Position numbers and translations under genes: made by a program
Assembly: GCF_051380875.1 (NCBI RefSeq)
Contig: NZ_JBNYXW010000019.1
Location: 62,001-126,000 of the forward strand
Source of the DNA: Janthinobacterium sp051380875
GTDB lineage: Bacteria; Pseudomonadota; Gammaproteobacteria; Burkholderiales; Burkholderiaceae_D
Direction: 5' to 3'
Length of the DNA: 64,000 nt
Notes under the pieces: model-generated
What the model saw: only the letters and a program-made list of their open reading frames with translations
The model's database searches: none
What the model was told of the DNA's origin: nothing
Part shown: positions 51,796 through 60,136 of the stretch, one piece after another
Position numbering within the stretch: the first letter of the stretch is position 1
Layout: each line of letters begins with the position of its first letter

Positions 51796-52313
51796 AACAC
51801 GGCGACGAGAATGGCGATGTTATTGCAGGCGCGCGAAAATGTCGTCGTCGCGTAGGCGACAGCCACGCCCGGCGCGCGGTAGCGCAGGTAGACAAAGCTG
51901 AACATGCTGCCCGAGCCCAGCGCGACGATGGCGTGCAGCAAGCCGCCGCTGATGTAATGCACGATGGCCCACAGGATGGTGGCGATAAAAATGCTCAGCT
52001 GGCGGCTGGCGCCCAGCCGTTTCAGGATTTCCAGCGGCAGCAGCTGGCCGAGGAAAGTTTCCAGGATGGGAGAGTAAATGACGACCCAGAAAACCAGCAT
52101 GGGCAGCGAGACTTCGCGCTTGAACTTGGTCAGGCCCGTATGCGCGCCCCAGTACTCGGGCGGCAGCAGCCATTTGGTGACGAACAGGATGACGAAGCAC
52201 AGCACGCAGGTCAGCAAGCCCCAGCCGAGGCCGGCCAAGGCCAGCTGCAGCACGGGCGGCGCCGGTTTGTCGGCATCGTCCGGGCCGGACACATTGCGGC
52301 TGCGCACTTGCAT
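51777..52313 (-). CDS. CPBP-family intramembrane protease-like membrane protein
   Basis: The product has 178 residues from this ATG (AGGA six bases upstream); an in-frame ATG 30 bp further up is possible. It has about four to five membrane segments. SPILETFLGQLLPLEIL resembles CPBP motif 1 but with ET in place of EE, and LWAIVHYISGGLLHAIVAL carries candidate His residues of motifs 2-3. CPBP proteins are Abi/CAAX-type intramembrane proteases; the motif loss makes activity doubtful. It overlaps the MFS remnant by 19 bp at its 3' end. Confidence 0.6.
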   Translation of the reverse strand: MQVRSRNVSGPDDADKPAPPVLQLALAGLGWGLLTCVLCFVILFVTKWLLPPEYWGAHTGLTKFKREVSLPMLVFWVVIYSPILETFLGQLLPLEILKRLGASRQLSIFIATILWAIVHYISGGLLHAIVALGSGSMFSFVYLRYRAPGVAVAYATTTFSRACNNIAILVAVFYGLDA

Positions 52314-52383
52314 GAGAGATCCTGGCGATAATCCAGCTTTCATTGTAGCGCGTAAAACGGCGCATGGCGCGCCGCATCAATCG

Positions 52384-53593
52384 TCAGGCGGCCAGGCGCA
52401 ATGGACGCTGGGACGCCTTGGCCAGCTTGAAAATGCCCACTTCCTGTGCCAGCTGCGCCGCCTGCCGCTGCAATTCGTGCGCGGCGGCGGCGGCCTGTTC
52501 CACCAGGGCCGCGTTTTGCTGGGTCACGCGGTCCATGTCGGCGATGGCGCGGTTGACTTGCTCAATGCCGACGCCCTGCTCCCGTGCAGCGTGGCTGATA
52601 TCGGCCATGATGCCCGTCACGCGGCCGATGCCAGCCACCACCTCGTGCATGGTGGCCCCCGCCTGCTCGACTAGCACCGTGCCCGTGCCGACCTTGCTGA
52701 CGGAATCGTCGATCAGCACCTTGATTTCGCGCGCGGCCGCGGCCGCGCGCTGCGCCAGGTTGCGCACTTCCGTGGCCACGACGGCAAAGCCGCGCCCCTG
52801 CTCGCCGGCGCGCGCCGCTTCCACGGCCGCGTTCAATGCCAGGATATTCGTCTGGAAGGCGATGCTGTCGATCACGCCGATGATGTCGACGATCTTGTTC
52901 GACGACGCATTGATGAGCCCCATCGTGTGCACCACTTCGGCCACGGCCTTGCCGCCCTGTTCCGACACAGTGGCCGCCTCGCGCGCCAGGCGGTTTGCCT
53001 GCTGCGCGTTGTCCGCATTCTGGCGTACCGTGGAAATCAATTCCTCCATTGATGAAGCCACTTCTTCCAGCGAACCGCCCTGCTGCTGCGTGCGCTGCGA
53101 CAGGTCGCGGTTGCCCGAGGCGATCCCGGTCGAGGCCGTGGCGATGCTTTCCGTTCCGTGACGCACCTTGCCGACGATGGCGGCCAGGTTGTCGCGCATG
53201 GTCTTGATCGCAAACAATAGACTGCTGTCGTCGCCGTGGCGCGTGTGCACGTCAATGGCCGTTCGCCCTGGGCGATGCGTCCCGCGATGGCGGCCGCATA
53301 GGCCGGTTCGCCACCCAGCTGGCGCAGCAGGCCGCGCGTGATGGTGGTGGCGACAATGCAAATGAGCACGCTGAGTGCGGCCAGCACGACTATCCAGCGC
53401 AGCGACTGGCTGTAGGTAGCGCGCGCATCAAGGCTGGCCTGTTCCGATTCGTGCTGCACGGTTTTCAGTACGGCATCGATGTCAGCGACGATCTGGCGTC
53501 GCAGGGGGCTGCACTCATCGACGAGGAGGTGCCGTATTGCGCCATTTGCCCCGCCGCGCGGAACTGGCGCGGGCGCTGTAATTGCTGCGCCAT
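52384..53593 (-). pseudogene. Methyl-accepting chemotaxis protein, frameshifted
   Basis: The C-terminal signalling domain is intact: SSMEELISTVRQNADNA, VDIIGVIDSIAFQTNILALNAAVEAARAGEQGRGFAVVA and the final helices to LRLAA. Upstream, the HAMP-like and membrane part (WIVVLAALSVLICIVATTITRGLLRQLGGEPAYAAAIAGRIAQGE) is in another frame; the shift falls near 53265. Further upstream a second shift near 53530 breaks the periplasmic helices (FRAAGQMAQYG and then LLVDE..LRRQIVADIDAV). No intact periplasmic domain or first membrane helix is left. Confidence 0.82.
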
Positions 53594-53680
53594 GGTATAA
53601 GCGAACAATATTATTTACAATGCAATTTCACGCGTTTACTTCTAGTACTTTACCTCTATACCTGTCAATAACGCTGAATT

Positions 53681-54115
53681 TCAGCCCGCGCCAGGGGCGT
53701 CGATAACGGCCATGGTGATGCGCGAAATGCAGCACAGCTTGCCCTCATCGTCGACGATGCGGATTTCCCATACCTGGCTGCTGCGGCCCCGGTGGATGGG
53801 CGTGGTGCGGCCCGTCACATGGCCGCCGCGCACGCCGCGCAGGTGGTTGGCGTTGATTTCCTGCCCCACGCTCACTTGCCGGCGGTTGTCGAGGCAGGCA
53901 TTGGCGGCCATGCTGCCCAAGGTTTCGGCCAGCAGTACCGAAGCGCCGCCGTGCAACAGCCTGAACGGCTGCATGGTGCGGTGGTCGACCGGCATGCGCG
54001 CTTCGATCCAGTCAGCACCAAAGGCCGTGAATTCGATGCCCAGATGGCGCATCGCCGTGCCCTCGCTGGCGGCGTTGAGCGTGGCCAGGTCGAGCGGCGC
54101 ATGCCAGATTTCCAT
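53681..54115 (-). CDS. Hotdog-fold thioesterase (PaaI/YdiI-like)
   Basis: The product has 144 residues. The hotdog motif FRLLHGGASVLLAETLGSMAAN (about 51-72) has the catalytic Glu on the central helix. VGQEINANHLRGVRGGHVTG and EIRIVDDEGKLCCISRITMAV complete the fold. Members hydrolyse acyl-CoA (aromatic or 1,4-dihydroxy-2-naphthoyl-CoA for MenI). The exact substrate here is not known. GAGGA lies upstream of the start. Confidence 0.88.
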   Translation of the reverse strand: MEIWHAPLDLATLNAASEGTAMRHLGIEFTAFGADWIEARMPVDHRTMQPFRLLHGGASVLLAETLGSMAANACLDNRRQVSVGQEINANHLRGVRGGHVTGRTTPIHRGRSSQVWEIRIVDDEGKLCCISRITMAVIDAPGAG

Positions 54116-54267
54116 TGTGTCCTCTAATAAGTAATACTAATGTAGTAAGAATATGATGCAAATATCATGTGAATGTACAGCGGTCAATCTATTGTAGGGC
54201 AGCGAAGGCCCTTGCGCCGTCTCATCATTGCTTCACCCAGGCGCAGGATGGCGATGTCATTACTGGT

Positions 54268-54273
54268 TATAAT
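54268..54273 (+). promoter_or_regulatory. Consensus -10 element upstream of lpxO
   Basis: TATAAT lies 34 bases before the lpxO start in an otherwise GC-rich region; no good -35 box is seen 17 bp upstream. The rest of the 186-bp divergent interval (54116-54301) is AT-rich near the thioesterase start. Confidence 0.35.
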
Positions 54274-54301
54274 TGCCCATTCTTTCAAAACGAGGTTGTG
54301 T

Positions 54302-55201
54302 ATGAAGTGGGCCTTGCTGGGCATTTTTGTGTTTTCTGTTTTACATATCCATTTTCGGGGCAAGGTGCGCCTGCCGTTTCGCCGCCAGATTTTCGATCAT
54401 TCCTCATTCATGGCGCCGCTGAACCTGCTCATGCACACCTTTTCCAAGGTGCCGGCTACGCCTTACCTTTCCGTCGAGCAATTTCCGGAACTGGCGCCGC
54501 TGCAGCAGAACTGGCACATCATCCGCGATGAAGCGCTGCGCATGCAGGAAATGAAAAAGATTAAGGCGGCCGAAAAGAACAATGACGTGGGGTTCAATTC
54601 CTTCTTCAAGTATGGCTGGAAGCGTTTCTACCTGAAATGGTATGACGCCAACCACCCGTCGGCGCAGCAGATGTGCCCGCAAACCTATGCGCTGCTGCAA
54701 TCGATTCCCTCGATTAAGGCCGCCATGTTTGCGGAATTGCCCAAAGGCGGCAAGCTCAACCCGCACCGCGACCCGTTCGCCGGTTCGCTGCGCTACCACC
54801 TGGGCCTGCAGACGCCGAACGACGACCGCTGCTTCATCGACGTCGATGGCGAACGCCACAGCTGGCGCGACGGCCAGGCCGTGATGTTCGACGAAACCTA
54901 TATCCATTGGGCACGCAACGACGCCGACAGCGACCGCATCATCCTGTTCTGCGACATCGAACGCCCAATGCGCTACCGCTGGGCGCAAGCGCTGAACCGC
55001 TGGCTGGGCCGCACCCTGATGACGGCTGCCGCCTCGCCCAACGAACTGGGCGACCAGGTGGGCGGCGTGAGCAAGCTGTTCCAGATTTCCTGGACCATGG
55101 GCCAGTACCGCCGCCGCTTCAAGGCGTGGAACAAGACCGCGTATCAAATCACCCGCGTGGCCCTCGTCGTGGCCATCGTCGCGCTGATCTACTTTATCTA
55201 G
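54302..55201 (+). CDS. lpxO: Lipid A hydroxylase LpxO (aspartyl/asparaginyl beta-hydroxylase family)
   Basis: The product has 299 residues, the usual LpxO size (about 300). An N-terminal membrane helix (residues 1-16) and a C-terminal one (about 280-299) flank the Fe(II)/2-oxoglutarate domain. Iron ligands are likely in LNPHRDPFAGSLRYHLGL and ETYIHWARN. FNSFFKYGWKRFYLKWY is typical of LpxO. It hydroxylates the 3'-secondary acyl chain of lipid A on the cytoplasmic side. GAGG lies upstream of the ATG; the earlier in-frame extension lacks a site. A terminator follows 24 bp after the stop. Confidence 0.9.
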   Translation: MKWALLGIFVFSVLHIHFRGKVRLPFRRQIFDHSSFMAPLNLLMHTFSKVPATPYLSVEQFPELAPLQQNWHIIRDEALRMQEMKKIKAAEKNNDVGFNSFFKYGWKRFYLKWYDANHPSAQQMCPQTYALLQSIPSIKAAMFAELPKGGKLNPHRDPFAGSLRYHLGLQTPNDDRCFIDVDGERHSWRDGQAVMFDETYIHWARNDADSDRIILFCDIERPMRYRWAQALNRWLGRTLMTAAASPNELGDQVGGVSKLFQISWTMGQYRRRFKAWNKTAYQITRVALVVAIVALIYFI

Positions 55202-55224
55202 ACGCTAGCGTTGCAGCCTGTATA

Positions 55225-55248
55225 AAAAACCGCCTTCTGGCGGTTTTT
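55225..55248 (+). terminator. Rho-independent terminator after lpxO
   Basis: AAAAACCGCC-TTCT-GGCGGTTTTT is a perfect 10-bp stem with a 4-base loop and a run of T. It can act on both strands. Confidence 0.88.
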
Positions 55249-55331
55249 GCATTGTGCGCCCGTCGCCTGCCAATGCCTTGCAGTACGATGCACACTCCAG
55301 ATGAACTGCCTTGAATGCGAATCTTAAGAAC

Positions 55332-55730
55332 ATGAGCGAACGCGACCACAAGTACGATATCCAGATTGCCGATGATGAATGGATCGAATACGTCAATATT
55401 GACGGGCGCTATGCCGATGCCATCGACCTTGACGGCCATCTGACTGGATTGTGGCCCTTGATCGATCGCCTGGAAACCCATTGCGTTGCCGGCTGCTGCG
55501 GCTTCGATGCCTATGATTTTACGCGCGAGGGGATTAACGCTGCGCTGCCCGGACTTGATCACGGGCAATTGCAAGCGGCATGCGACCAAGCCAAAAGCGG
55601 CATCGCAACGGCCGGCAGCGACGTTTTCATGAGTACAAGAATGAATAACTACGCGCACAAGGCCATGCTTTTGCGCCTGCTCGAGCATCTGGAAAGCTGC
55701 ATCGCCAACCATCCACCAGCACATGAATAA
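55332..55730 (+). CDS. DUF6331-like hypothetical protein
   Basis: The product has 132 residues from this ATG (an in-frame TTG 21 bp earlier is possible; neither has a strong ribosome-binding site). It has the pattern LDGHLTGLWPLIDRLETHCVAGCCGFDAYDFTREGI, with a CVAGCCGFDA cysteine cluster seen in small proteins annotated as DUF6331. No membrane segment or signal is present. Function unknown. Confidence 0.6.
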   Translation: MSERDHKYDIQIADDEWIEYVNIDGRYADAIDLDGHLTGLWPLIDRLETHCVAGCCGFDAYDFTREGINAALPGLDHGQLQAACDQAKSGIATAGSDVFMSTRMNNYAHKAMLLRLLEHLESCIANHPPAHE

Positions 55731-55789
55731 ATGGCTTGACCTTGTCAAAGCGGGAAGGTTCAAGGTAGCGGCATTCAAGGAGAAGCCGT

Positions 55790-56128
55790 ATGCCGACCAT
55801 TACCGTCTTACCCCACCCCGAACTGGCCCCCGCCGGCGCCGTCTTCGACGCGCCCGAGGCGATGAGCATTTGCGATGCATTGCTGCTCAATAATATTGAA
55901 ATGGAACACGCCTGCGGACAGGTCGGCGCCTGTTCCACCTGCCACGTCGTCGTGGTGCAAGGTTTCGATTCGCTCAATGCACTCGGCGACTACGAAGAAG
56001 ACATGCTCGACCAAGCCTGGGGCCTGCAGCCCAAATCCCGCTTATCGTGCCAGGCGCGCGTCAATACACAGGACCTGACGGTGGAAATTCCCCGGTATTC
56101 GCTCAATCATGCCAAGGAGATGCCTTAG
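55790..56128 (+). CDS. fdx: 2Fe-2S ferredoxin (Isc Fdx-type)
   Basis: The product has 112 residues. The [2Fe-2S] ligands are in ACGQVGACSTC (three Cys with C-x5-C-x2-C spacing) and SCQA (fourth Cys). This is the Isc/adrenodoxin type. It would supply electrons for Fe-S cluster assembly or similar reactions, but it stands alone here without isc genes, so it may be a second copy. AAGGAG precedes the start. The stop codon lies directly at the left end of the IS481-type element. Confidence 0.88.
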   Translation: MPTITVLPHPELAPAGAVFDAPEAMSICDALLLNNIEMEHACGQVGACSTCHVVVVQGFDSLNALGDYEEDMLDQAWGLQPKSRLSCQARVNTQDLTVEIPRYSLNHAKEMP

Positions 56129-57120
56129 GTGTCAAGACCCGCCTGGTTATAGACGCGTTTAACGAATAATTCCGGCTTGGTTTGCTGCCATTTCTTCATC
56201 GCCTGGATCGGTGTTTCATTATTCAGGGCTCGCTGAGGAATGTTGTGGTTATAGATTTTCAGGTAATTGCGCAACGTCGATTCCAGTTCTTCCCGAGAGC
56301 CGAAACGGGTCTGGTTAACGATCTCGCTGATGCGGCCATTGAAACGCTCGACCATGCCATTGGTTTGCGGATGGCGAGGCGGAATCAATCGATGTTCGAT
56401 CCCCAGCTGCTGGCACAGCACGTCAAAGACATGCTTGCCGCTGGGGATACGGTCGCCGCTCACGGGGTCTTTCTGCTTGCTGGTAAAGCGGTCAGTGAAC
56501 TGGCTGCCGTTGTCGGTGAGCAGTTTGACGATGGTGACTGGGCAAGCATTTTTCAGTTTGATCAGAAAGTCGGTGCTGCTGCTGTCGGACTGGTTGGCAT
56601 AGATTTCCATGAAGACCCAGCGCGTGGCGCGGTCGATGGCGACGAACAGGTAACGGCGTTCGGTTTCATCAGGCATCTGCGGCAAGTACTTGATATCCAT
56701 ATGTAAAAAGCCGGGCTCGTAATCCTTGAACGACTTTTTGGTGACCGGCTTGTCGCCTTCGCGTGTGGCCAGTTCGAGCAGACTGGACACACCATGGCGC
56801 CGCAAGCAGCGCCCCAGGGCACCACGCGAAAGCGCCGGATTGACGAACTCGCGCGCGACTGCCAGCAAGTCGTCGGTGGGCAAGAGCAGCGTAGTGCGCA
56901 GCGCCACGACGATCAGCTCCTGGGTGGGCGTGAGCGTCGTGTGCATAGTGTGCGGCCGGTGCGAGCGGTCTTGCGGGCTGTCGCGATTCTGCCATTTGCG
57001 GATCGTCAGGCGGCTCACGTTATAACGCTCGGCCAGTTCCTGTTGGGAAAGTGTCGAGTTGCGGATTTCTTCCCGAATCAGGTGGGTGGTACGGGCTTGG
57101 CTGTGAAGGGCTTGGGTCAT
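56125..57120 (-). CDS. IS481-family transposase
   Basis: The product has 331 residues. An N-terminal helix-turn-helix (LSQQELAERYNVSRLTIRKWQNRD) is followed by an rve/DDE core with Asp in FLHMDIKYLP, Asp in LLTDNGSQF and Glu in NGMVERFNGR. It is full-length without a frameshift, so the element may be active. Its TAA stop is completed by bases that overlap the ferredoxin stop codon on the other strand. Confidence 0.92.
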   Translation of the reverse strand: MTQALHSQARTTHLIREEIRNSTLSQQELAERYNVSRLTIRKWQNRDSPQDRSHRPHTMHTTLTPTQELIVVALRTTLLLPTDDLLAVAREFVNPALSRGALGRCLRRHGVSSLLELATREGDKPVTKKSFKDYEPGFLHMDIKYLPQMPDETERRYLFVAIDRATRWVFMEIYANQSDSSSTDFLIKLKNACPVTIVKLLTDNGSQFTDRFTSKQKDPVSGDRIPSGKHVFDVLCQQLGIEHRLIPPRHPQTNGMVERFNGRISEIVNQTRFGSREELESTLRNYLKIYNHNIPQRALNNETPIQAMKKWQQTKPELFVKRVYNQAGLDT

Positions 57121-57140
57121 GGCGCTGGCGATGGGGTGAC
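56130..57140 (-). mobile_element. IS481-family insertion sequence (approximate ends)
   Basis: The left end TGTCAAGACCCGCC starts right after the ferredoxin stop. A matching right end is not certain: TGTCA at 57140 (read inward) is the best short match, giving about 1.0 kb, the normal size for IS481 elements. No target-site duplication was recognised. Confidence 0.5.
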
Positions 57141-57289
57141 AGGAATCAACAGTGTACTCAACAGGCGCCTGGCTTTGAAGTAGGGCAAGCTGCGCGTCGG
57201 GACATGATCACCCAACTCTAGACACTTAGGCATGACTGTTCTATTTGTGGCGAGAAATGTTTCGCCACGAATCCAACTGTTACCGCTAC

Positions 57290-57480
57290 ACTCTAAGCTG
57301 GCCAGTAGAGAGAGGCGGGGCAAGCGTCTGCGCAAGCGCGCCGACCGTCAAGTGCTGCCGCCGCAACTCCCCCGCGTCAACCGCCAGAACCCGGCGTAAT
57401 GCCAGTGCGGTAAGTGCAGCAGTACCTTAGTTGTCAAGATCGGCGAAGATACCGGTGCAAGCAAGTCGCATTTAACTTAG
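57290..57480 (+). pseudogene. Remnant of an IS66-family transposase (TnpC)
   Basis: One frame reads KRLRKRADRQVLPPQLPRVN and ends in a stop; then in a shifted frame CQCGKCSSTLVVKIGEDTGA. These are the LP..LPR and Cys-cluster plus KRIGED motifs found before the catalytic domain of IS66 TnpC, with stop and frameshift. Only about 60 codons remain. The rest of the gap from 57121 to 57493 shows no other gene. Confidence 0.65.
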
Positions 57481-57493
57481 CGCTTTCAACGTT

Positions 57494-58492
57494 TTATAGA
57501 GACTCGAATCTAGACTTTCGACCATGTGTAGGTTCTTTGGAAGACCAGTCCCATCCTCCGAATTGTGTCAGCCGGTAATCAGCGTACGCCTGGCTAATCT
57601 CATCGGTAGAATTCATGACGAAAGGCCCGTCTTGCACCACTGTTTCGCCAATTGGTCGCCCCTGCAGCAATAGCAATTCGCTTGGTTCAGAACCGTTAAC
57701 TAACTCCACTGGCTTAGAACAGCAAACTTCGATAGCGGTGCCCGAATTCACATGTTCATGGGCAAGCGCCATACTTTTTCCAGAAAAATAGAGTAATTGT
57801 CGGCGCGTATCCACGCCATCGGCAGGCGGCAATGTCCACTTTGCTCCGGGTGCCATCTTGATTGTCCAGATAGCCAAATCAGTGCCTGGTCTCGCCGCCC
57901 AAGAGTTTGCCGGAGGCGTCGGCGGGGTGTTTGGAAGCATCTCGTCCAGCTGGCCGACAATGCAACGCACTTCGATACCGTCGTCCACCGTACCAACATG
58001 ATGAGTCGGAATCGTCTCTGCCCAAAACATCTTAAAGTTTGGCTTCACCATCTTGCTCTGGGCCGGAAGGTTAAGCCATATTTGAAAGAGCTCGAAAGGA
58101 TTTGGACCATCTTGGTTCAGCAGAGGAAACATCTCCGCGTGGAGAATGCCTCGTCCAGCTGTAAGCCATTGGACGTCTCCTTCTGCATATCGGGCGCTGT
58201 TGCCCATCGAGTCGGAGTGGTCGACTACACCCTTTCGCATGATGGTAATTGTTTCAAAACCCCGATGCGGATGCGCTGGAAACCCGGGCACTTGGCGCCC
58301 GAAGTACATGTTCCAAGTGCCTGCTTCGTCAAAGCCCACGTCTGCAGACTCGTCAAGACTGGATGATGAGTTTGGTCCAAGCTTGTTGTTCCCGCGCGGG
58401 TAATGGTCAACATGGTGCGCGCAGACCAAAAAGGGGTCAATCGTTTTCCAGGGGGAGCCGAGTGATTCAATTTTTAAAATTAATGATTTCAT
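57494..58492 (-). CDS. Pirin-family protein
   Basis: The product has 332 residues from the ATG at 58492; an upstream in-frame extension of 41 codons lacks pirin similarity. The cupin metal site lies in HPHRGFETITIM (His pair) and GRGILHAEMFP (His, Glu). FGRQVPGFPAH and SDSMGNSARYAEGDVQWLTAG are typical. Some pirins are quercetinases or redox sensors; the role here is unknown. The gene's codon use is less GC-rich than that of the EPS region, and it lies next to transposon remnants, which suggests transfer. Confidence 0.88.
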   Translation of the reverse strand: MKSLILKIESLGSPWKTIDPFLVCAHHVDHYPRGNNKLGPNSSSSLDESADVGFDEAGTWNMYFGRQVPGFPAHPHRGFETITIMRKGVVDHSDSMGNSARYAEGDVQWLTAGRGILHAEMFPLLNQDGPNPFELFQIWLNLPAQSKMVKPNFKMFWAETIPTHHVGTVDDGIEVRCIVGQLDEMLPNTPPTPPANSWAARPGTDLAIWTIKMAPGAKWTLPPADGVDTRRQLLYFSGKSMALAHEHVNSGTAIEVCCSKPVELVNGSEPSELLLLQGRPIGETVVQDGPFVMNSTDEISQAYADYRLTQFGGWDWSSKEPTHGRKSRFESL

Positions 58493-58851
58493 AATTTGAT
58501 TCCATAAATCGCCAGCTGCGCCGGCCGGCTCTGTCCGTGGTGAAGACAGTAAATCTACCTTGTAGACGCTAGGCTGCGGACAGCACATGGGGATTTCAGG
58601 GCATTCGCAAGCCATCGCATCGCGTGATGATGAGGCGAATGAAGTAGCGCTGTAAGAGGCCGAAGCAAAGCAAAAATGAGCGCAGTGGCTTCCAGCGGAA
58701 ACCCGAGTTACTGTTGCCTGCTCATCGCCTTACTTGTCGCACTGTTAGGGGGAGCGGTATTGCATAGGGGCCGAAAGATTTGGCCCCTATGCCGTGAGAT
58801 TTCGAATCGGGGTCAGGAATCTTGAAAAACCTGTGGCTCCTGCGGTTGGGC
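58493..58851. other. Intergenic region with a long inverted repeat, no gene seen
   Basis: The 359-bp gap holds a perfect 11-bp inverted repeat, GCATAGGGGCC (58762-58772) and GGCCCCTATGC (58782-58792), with a 9-base loop and no T-run. It could be an mRNA hairpin or a trace of a repeat element. No convincing coding sequence of more than 25 codons is seen. Confidence 0.55.
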
Positions 58852-59439
58852 TCAATTTAACTTAATGAGGTTCTGGAGCACCAAAGGCCCGCCTTTTTCC
58901 AGCAAAACACCACCTTCGTTGAGTTTGCCCAGTGTAACCGGAGCGAAACCGAGATTTGCTACCAATTCCACGATAGCCACAGTCGCACCAGCGTCGTTGC
59001 CCGCGACGAACATCACTCGGCGTCCGCCACCTTCGAGAGGGTCTGAGGCCAGAAGTTTTGCTGGCAACTGGTTGAGAGTTTTGACGACATTGGCGCCTTT
59101 AAAAGCGGATGCCACGATGTCGCTTGATGCTCTGCCTGCAAGCAGTTCAGACGGCACGCCATATGTGTTCATCGCGTCGACAACTATTTTTCCCGCCCAG
59201 TCCGGCGCAGCTGCGGCGATAGCCGGGTGCGCCATGAAGGGGACCGCCAGGATGATTACGTCCGCTTTCAGCGCGTCTTCGAACGAGACAGCGGTGACAT
59301 TGCTCCCTAGCTCGGACGCCAATGCCGAAAGTGAGGCAGCTCCTCGCGAGTTTGCGATGTTTACGGATATTCCGGAGCGGGTGAATTGGCGGGCGAGTGC
59401 GGTGCCAACATTGCCGGAGCCGATGATGGAATAGGTCAT
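58852..59439 (-). CDS. F420H2:NADP+ oxidoreductase-like NAD(P)-binding protein
   Basis: The product has 195 residues. The Rossmann GSGNVGTALARQF lies at the N-terminus, then NSRGAASL (NADP-phosphate side), ILAVPF and AMNTYG..., matching the NADPH-dependent F420 reductase/2-dehydropantoate-like family. In bacteria without F420 such proteins act as NADPH-dependent reductases on unknown substrates. It lies 27 bp after azoR on the same strand and is probably cotranscribed. Confidence 0.82.
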   Translation of the reverse strand: MTYSIIGSGNVGTALARQFTRSGISVNIANSRGAASLSALASELGSNVTAVSFEDALKADVIILAVPFMAHPAIAAAAPDWAGKIVVDAMNTYGVPSELLAGRASSDIVASAFKGANVVKTLNQLPAKLLASDPLEGGGRRVMFVAGNDAGATVAIVELVANLGFAPVTLGKLNEGGVLLEKGGPLVLQNLIKLN

Positions 59440-59466
59440 GATAATTTCCTTAGTCGTGAATTAAGT

Positions 59467-60075
59467 TTATGCCGCGATTGCGGCGATGTCTTTTAATGCA
59501 TGGGTGACTGCTGCTTCCTTTGCATCAGGGCCAAACGCAATGCCTTCAGCCCGAATGACCGTCACATCTGTTATGCCAAGGAATGCCAGTAAACCGATGA
59601 GGTAACTTTCCTGATGCTCAATCGCTGCGGCATGGCTCCCTACCGAGTAGACACCACCCCGCGCGGAAGCGATGAATGCACGTTTGTTCTTCAATAATCC
59701 TTCGGGCCCTGTGGCCGTGTATTGGAAAGTTTTTCCTGCGACTGCAATGCGGTCAATCCACGCTTTGAGCGACGTCGGAATCGACAAGTTGTACATGGGG
59801 GCGCCGATTACGATGATATCTGCGGCGAAGAGTTCATCCATATATGCGTTGCCCTTCAAGAGGTCCGCCGTCAAGACAGCATCTTCGACAACTGCGCCTT
59901 GAAACGCAGCCATATGAGCGCCTGACAGATGCAGGGCTGGCTCGGCCGCCAAATCACGCGCGATAATCGTGATGCCAGGGTGTGAAGCTTTGCAGCGAGC
60001 GACGATGCCAGCAGAGAGTTGACGGCTTACCGAAGCGGTGCCAAGAACACTGGAGTCGAGGTGGAGAAGTTTCAT
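59467..60075 (-). CDS. azoR: FMN-dependent NADH:quinone oxidoreductase / azoreductase
   Basis: The product has 202 residues, the usual AzoR size. FMN-binding motifs are DSSVLGTASVSRQLS (phosphate loop), APMYNLSIPTSLKAWIDR and SARGGVYS. The enzyme reduces quinones by two electrons and so protects from quinone stress. It sits between the yceI-like and F420-reductase-like genes. Confidence 0.92.
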   Translation of the reverse strand: MKLLHLDSSVLGTASVSRQLSAGIVARCKASHPGITIIARDLAAEPALHLSGAHMAAFQGAVVEDAVLTADLLKGNAYMDELFAADIIVIGAPMYNLSIPTSLKAWIDRIAVAGKTFQYTATGPEGLLKNKRAFIASARGGVYSVGSHAAAIEHQESYLIGLLAFLGITDVTVIRAEGIAFGPDAKEAAVTHALKDIAAIAA

Positions 60076-60136
60076 GATGTGCCTGTATGGTAAGTAAATA
60101 AAGGGACGTATTAGCGTCTAGAAATGGTCGTCTGAA

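Noticed and set aside
58493..58615. 41-codon N-terminal extension of pirin
   Set aside because: It has no pirin similarity and is Cys/Pro-rich; the ATG at 58492 gives the standard pirin start.
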